In this document: positions 63,143-64,000 of the stretch, in pieces | How positions within the stretch are numbered: position 1 is the stretch's first letter | How the letters are laid out: each line of letters begins with the position of its first letter | Assembly: GCA_002365595.1 (NCBI GenBank) | Contig: DFAM01000016.1 | Location: forward strand, 173,547 to 237,546 | DNA from: Acinetobacter sp. UBA3106 | GTDB lineage: Bacteria; Pseudomonadota; Gammaproteobacteria; Pseudomonadales; Moraxellaceae | Length of the DNA: 64,000 nucleotides | Direction: 5' to 3' | The notes under the pieces: generated by a model | Database searches by the model: none | What the model saw: the letters and a program-made list of their open reading frames with translations, nothing else | What the model was told of the DNA's origin: nothing | Position numbers and translations under genes: made by a program

Positions 63143-64000
63143 ATGACGCAAATCTTGCAAAAACGCCCTGCTTCATTAAATATCCTTGCCGGAAAATTGG
63201 CACGTCAACTGATTGAAAAAGAAGGTTTGCAGGCAAATTTTGTCGATATCGTTCCCGGTGCAGCAGGTGGTCCCAAAGGCATTGGCATTCAAGGTCTCGA
63301 TCAAGCCATTTTTGGCGATTTCCTTGCACAAGCGCCGCAGCGTAGAACCCTGATTGGTTCATCGATTGGCAGCTGGCGTTTTGCCAGCATTGCTGCATGG
63401 GGCGCGAAAGAAGGCACTGAACGTCTTGCAGAGCTTTATACCAATCTGTATTTCCATAAAAAAATGACCCGTCAGGAAGTCGGTAATATTTGCCGCGACA
63501 TGCTGATTGATCTGGTGCAAGGCAAAGAGCAGCAACTGGTTGAGCATCCCGATTATCATCTGGCCGTCATCTCGATCAAGGCCCAGCACATTTTCCAAAG
63601 TGACAAATCCTTGCCTTTACTGGCATCAGTGGCCGGAATCATCGGCAGCAATGCTTTGGCACGCAAGCACAACCGTCTGTTTATGCAACGTGTCATTAGC
63701 CAGCCGGAAATGGGCACCCAATTTAAAGTCCATGATGAATTTACCACGCATTATCAGCCTTTAAATCTTAATAACGTCACCTCCTGGCTGATGGCTTCTG
63801 CGTCTATTCCTGGCGTGATGGCGGCAATTCGCGATATTCCCGATGCGCCTAAAGGCAGTTACCGCGATGGCGGTTTAATTGACTATCATCTTGATCTGCC
63901 GTTTCAAAGCCAGGGCATTGTGCTGTATCCGCATTTTAGCGACAGCATCACTCCGGGCTGGTTCGACAAAATGCTGAAAAAGCGCAAGGCCAGTCCGGAA
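63143..64000 (+). CDS. Patatin-like phospholipase, truncated by window end
   Basis: The first 286 codons of an open frame that runs off the right edge. The protein has the patatin features GAAGGPKG (oxyanion loop, about 39-46), GSSIGSW with the nucleophile Ser74 and a YRDGGLIDYH block with the catalytic Asp242. It would hydrolyse phospholipids or other acyl esters. No signal peptide is seen. Its ribosome site is weak. The rest of the gene is outside the window. Confidence 0.85.
   Translation, partial: MTQILQKRPASLNILAGKLARQLIEKEGLQANFVDIVPGAAGGPKGIGIQGLDQAIFGDFLAQAPQRRTLIGSSIGSWRFASIAAWGAKEGTERLAELYTNLYFHKKMTRQEVGNICRDMLIDLVQGKEQQLVEHPDYHLAVISIKAQHIFQSDKSLPLLASVAGIIGSNALARKHNRLFMQRVISQPEMGTQFKVHDEFTTHYQPLNLNNVTSWLMASASIPGVMAAIRDIPDAPKGSYRDGGLIDYHLDLPFQSQGIVLYPHFSDSITPGWFDKMLKKRKASPE

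Overview
The window is a chromosomal segment of a gammaproteobacterium of the family Moraxellaceae, most likely an Acinetobacter. The basis is protein character and arrangement: a type II secretion gspF-gspG pair standing apart from other gsp genes, a polyphosphate:AMP phosphotransferase of the kind first studied in Acinetobacter, recC-recB-recD in that order, a split glyQ/glyS pair, a DUF4062 protein beside hemH and murI, and a moderately AT-rich composition with very AT-rich spacers. The species cannot be named from sequence alone. No rRNA, tRNA, CRISPR array, transposase or integrase was seen.

Layout. 1-6.4 kb: a PspC-like membrane protein, an HPP/CBS membrane protein, a transglutaminase-like protease, and glycyl-tRNA synthetase alpha and beta with a tautomerase gene between them. 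6.4-8.4 kb: one AT-rich gene for an ABC-type ATPase joined to a TOPRIM nuclease domain (OLD-like, possibly phage defence), the clearest accessory gene. 8.4-14.6 kb: small lipoproteins and secreted proteins, a D-2-hydroxyacid dehydrogenase, an alpha/beta-hydrolase-like protein and a methyltransferase. 14.57-14.87 kb: a palindrome-rich MITE-like intergenic element. 14.9-22.8 kb: a GFA enzyme, a flavoprotein, a TrmB-like methyltransferase, YacG, two divergent homologous mini membrane proteins (one below 60 residues), a metallo-hydrolase, ferrochelatase, a DUF4062 protein, glutamate racemase and DUF1285. 23-30.1 kb: ETF:ubiquinone oxidoreductase, TusA, CorC-Lnt, gspF-gspG. 30.3-42.9 kb: PriA, a Kef-type antiporter, Hsp33, tandem DUF2147 proteins, a CbpA/CbpM-type chaperone pair, CorA, and rpsO-pnp with a hairpin leader. 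42.9-43.9 kb: a 970-base spacer that appears to encode two structured small RNAs. 43.9-53.1 kb: recCBD. 53.3-59.6 kb: a small conserved protein, PAP, an unknown protein, and the ubiquinone operon ubiE-ubiJ-ubiB. 59.6-64 kb: an AT-rich spacer, a large lipoprotein, an outer-membrane barrel-like protein and the start of a patatin-like phospholipase cut by the window end.

Most of the window is core metabolism and information processing. The parts that most deserve a second look are the OLD-like gene, the two candidate small RNAs that share an upstream 18-base motif, the divergent mini membrane protein pair, the MITE-like element, the shared promoter module before two secreted-protein genes, and the DUF4062 protein with a C-terminal winged-helix-like segment.
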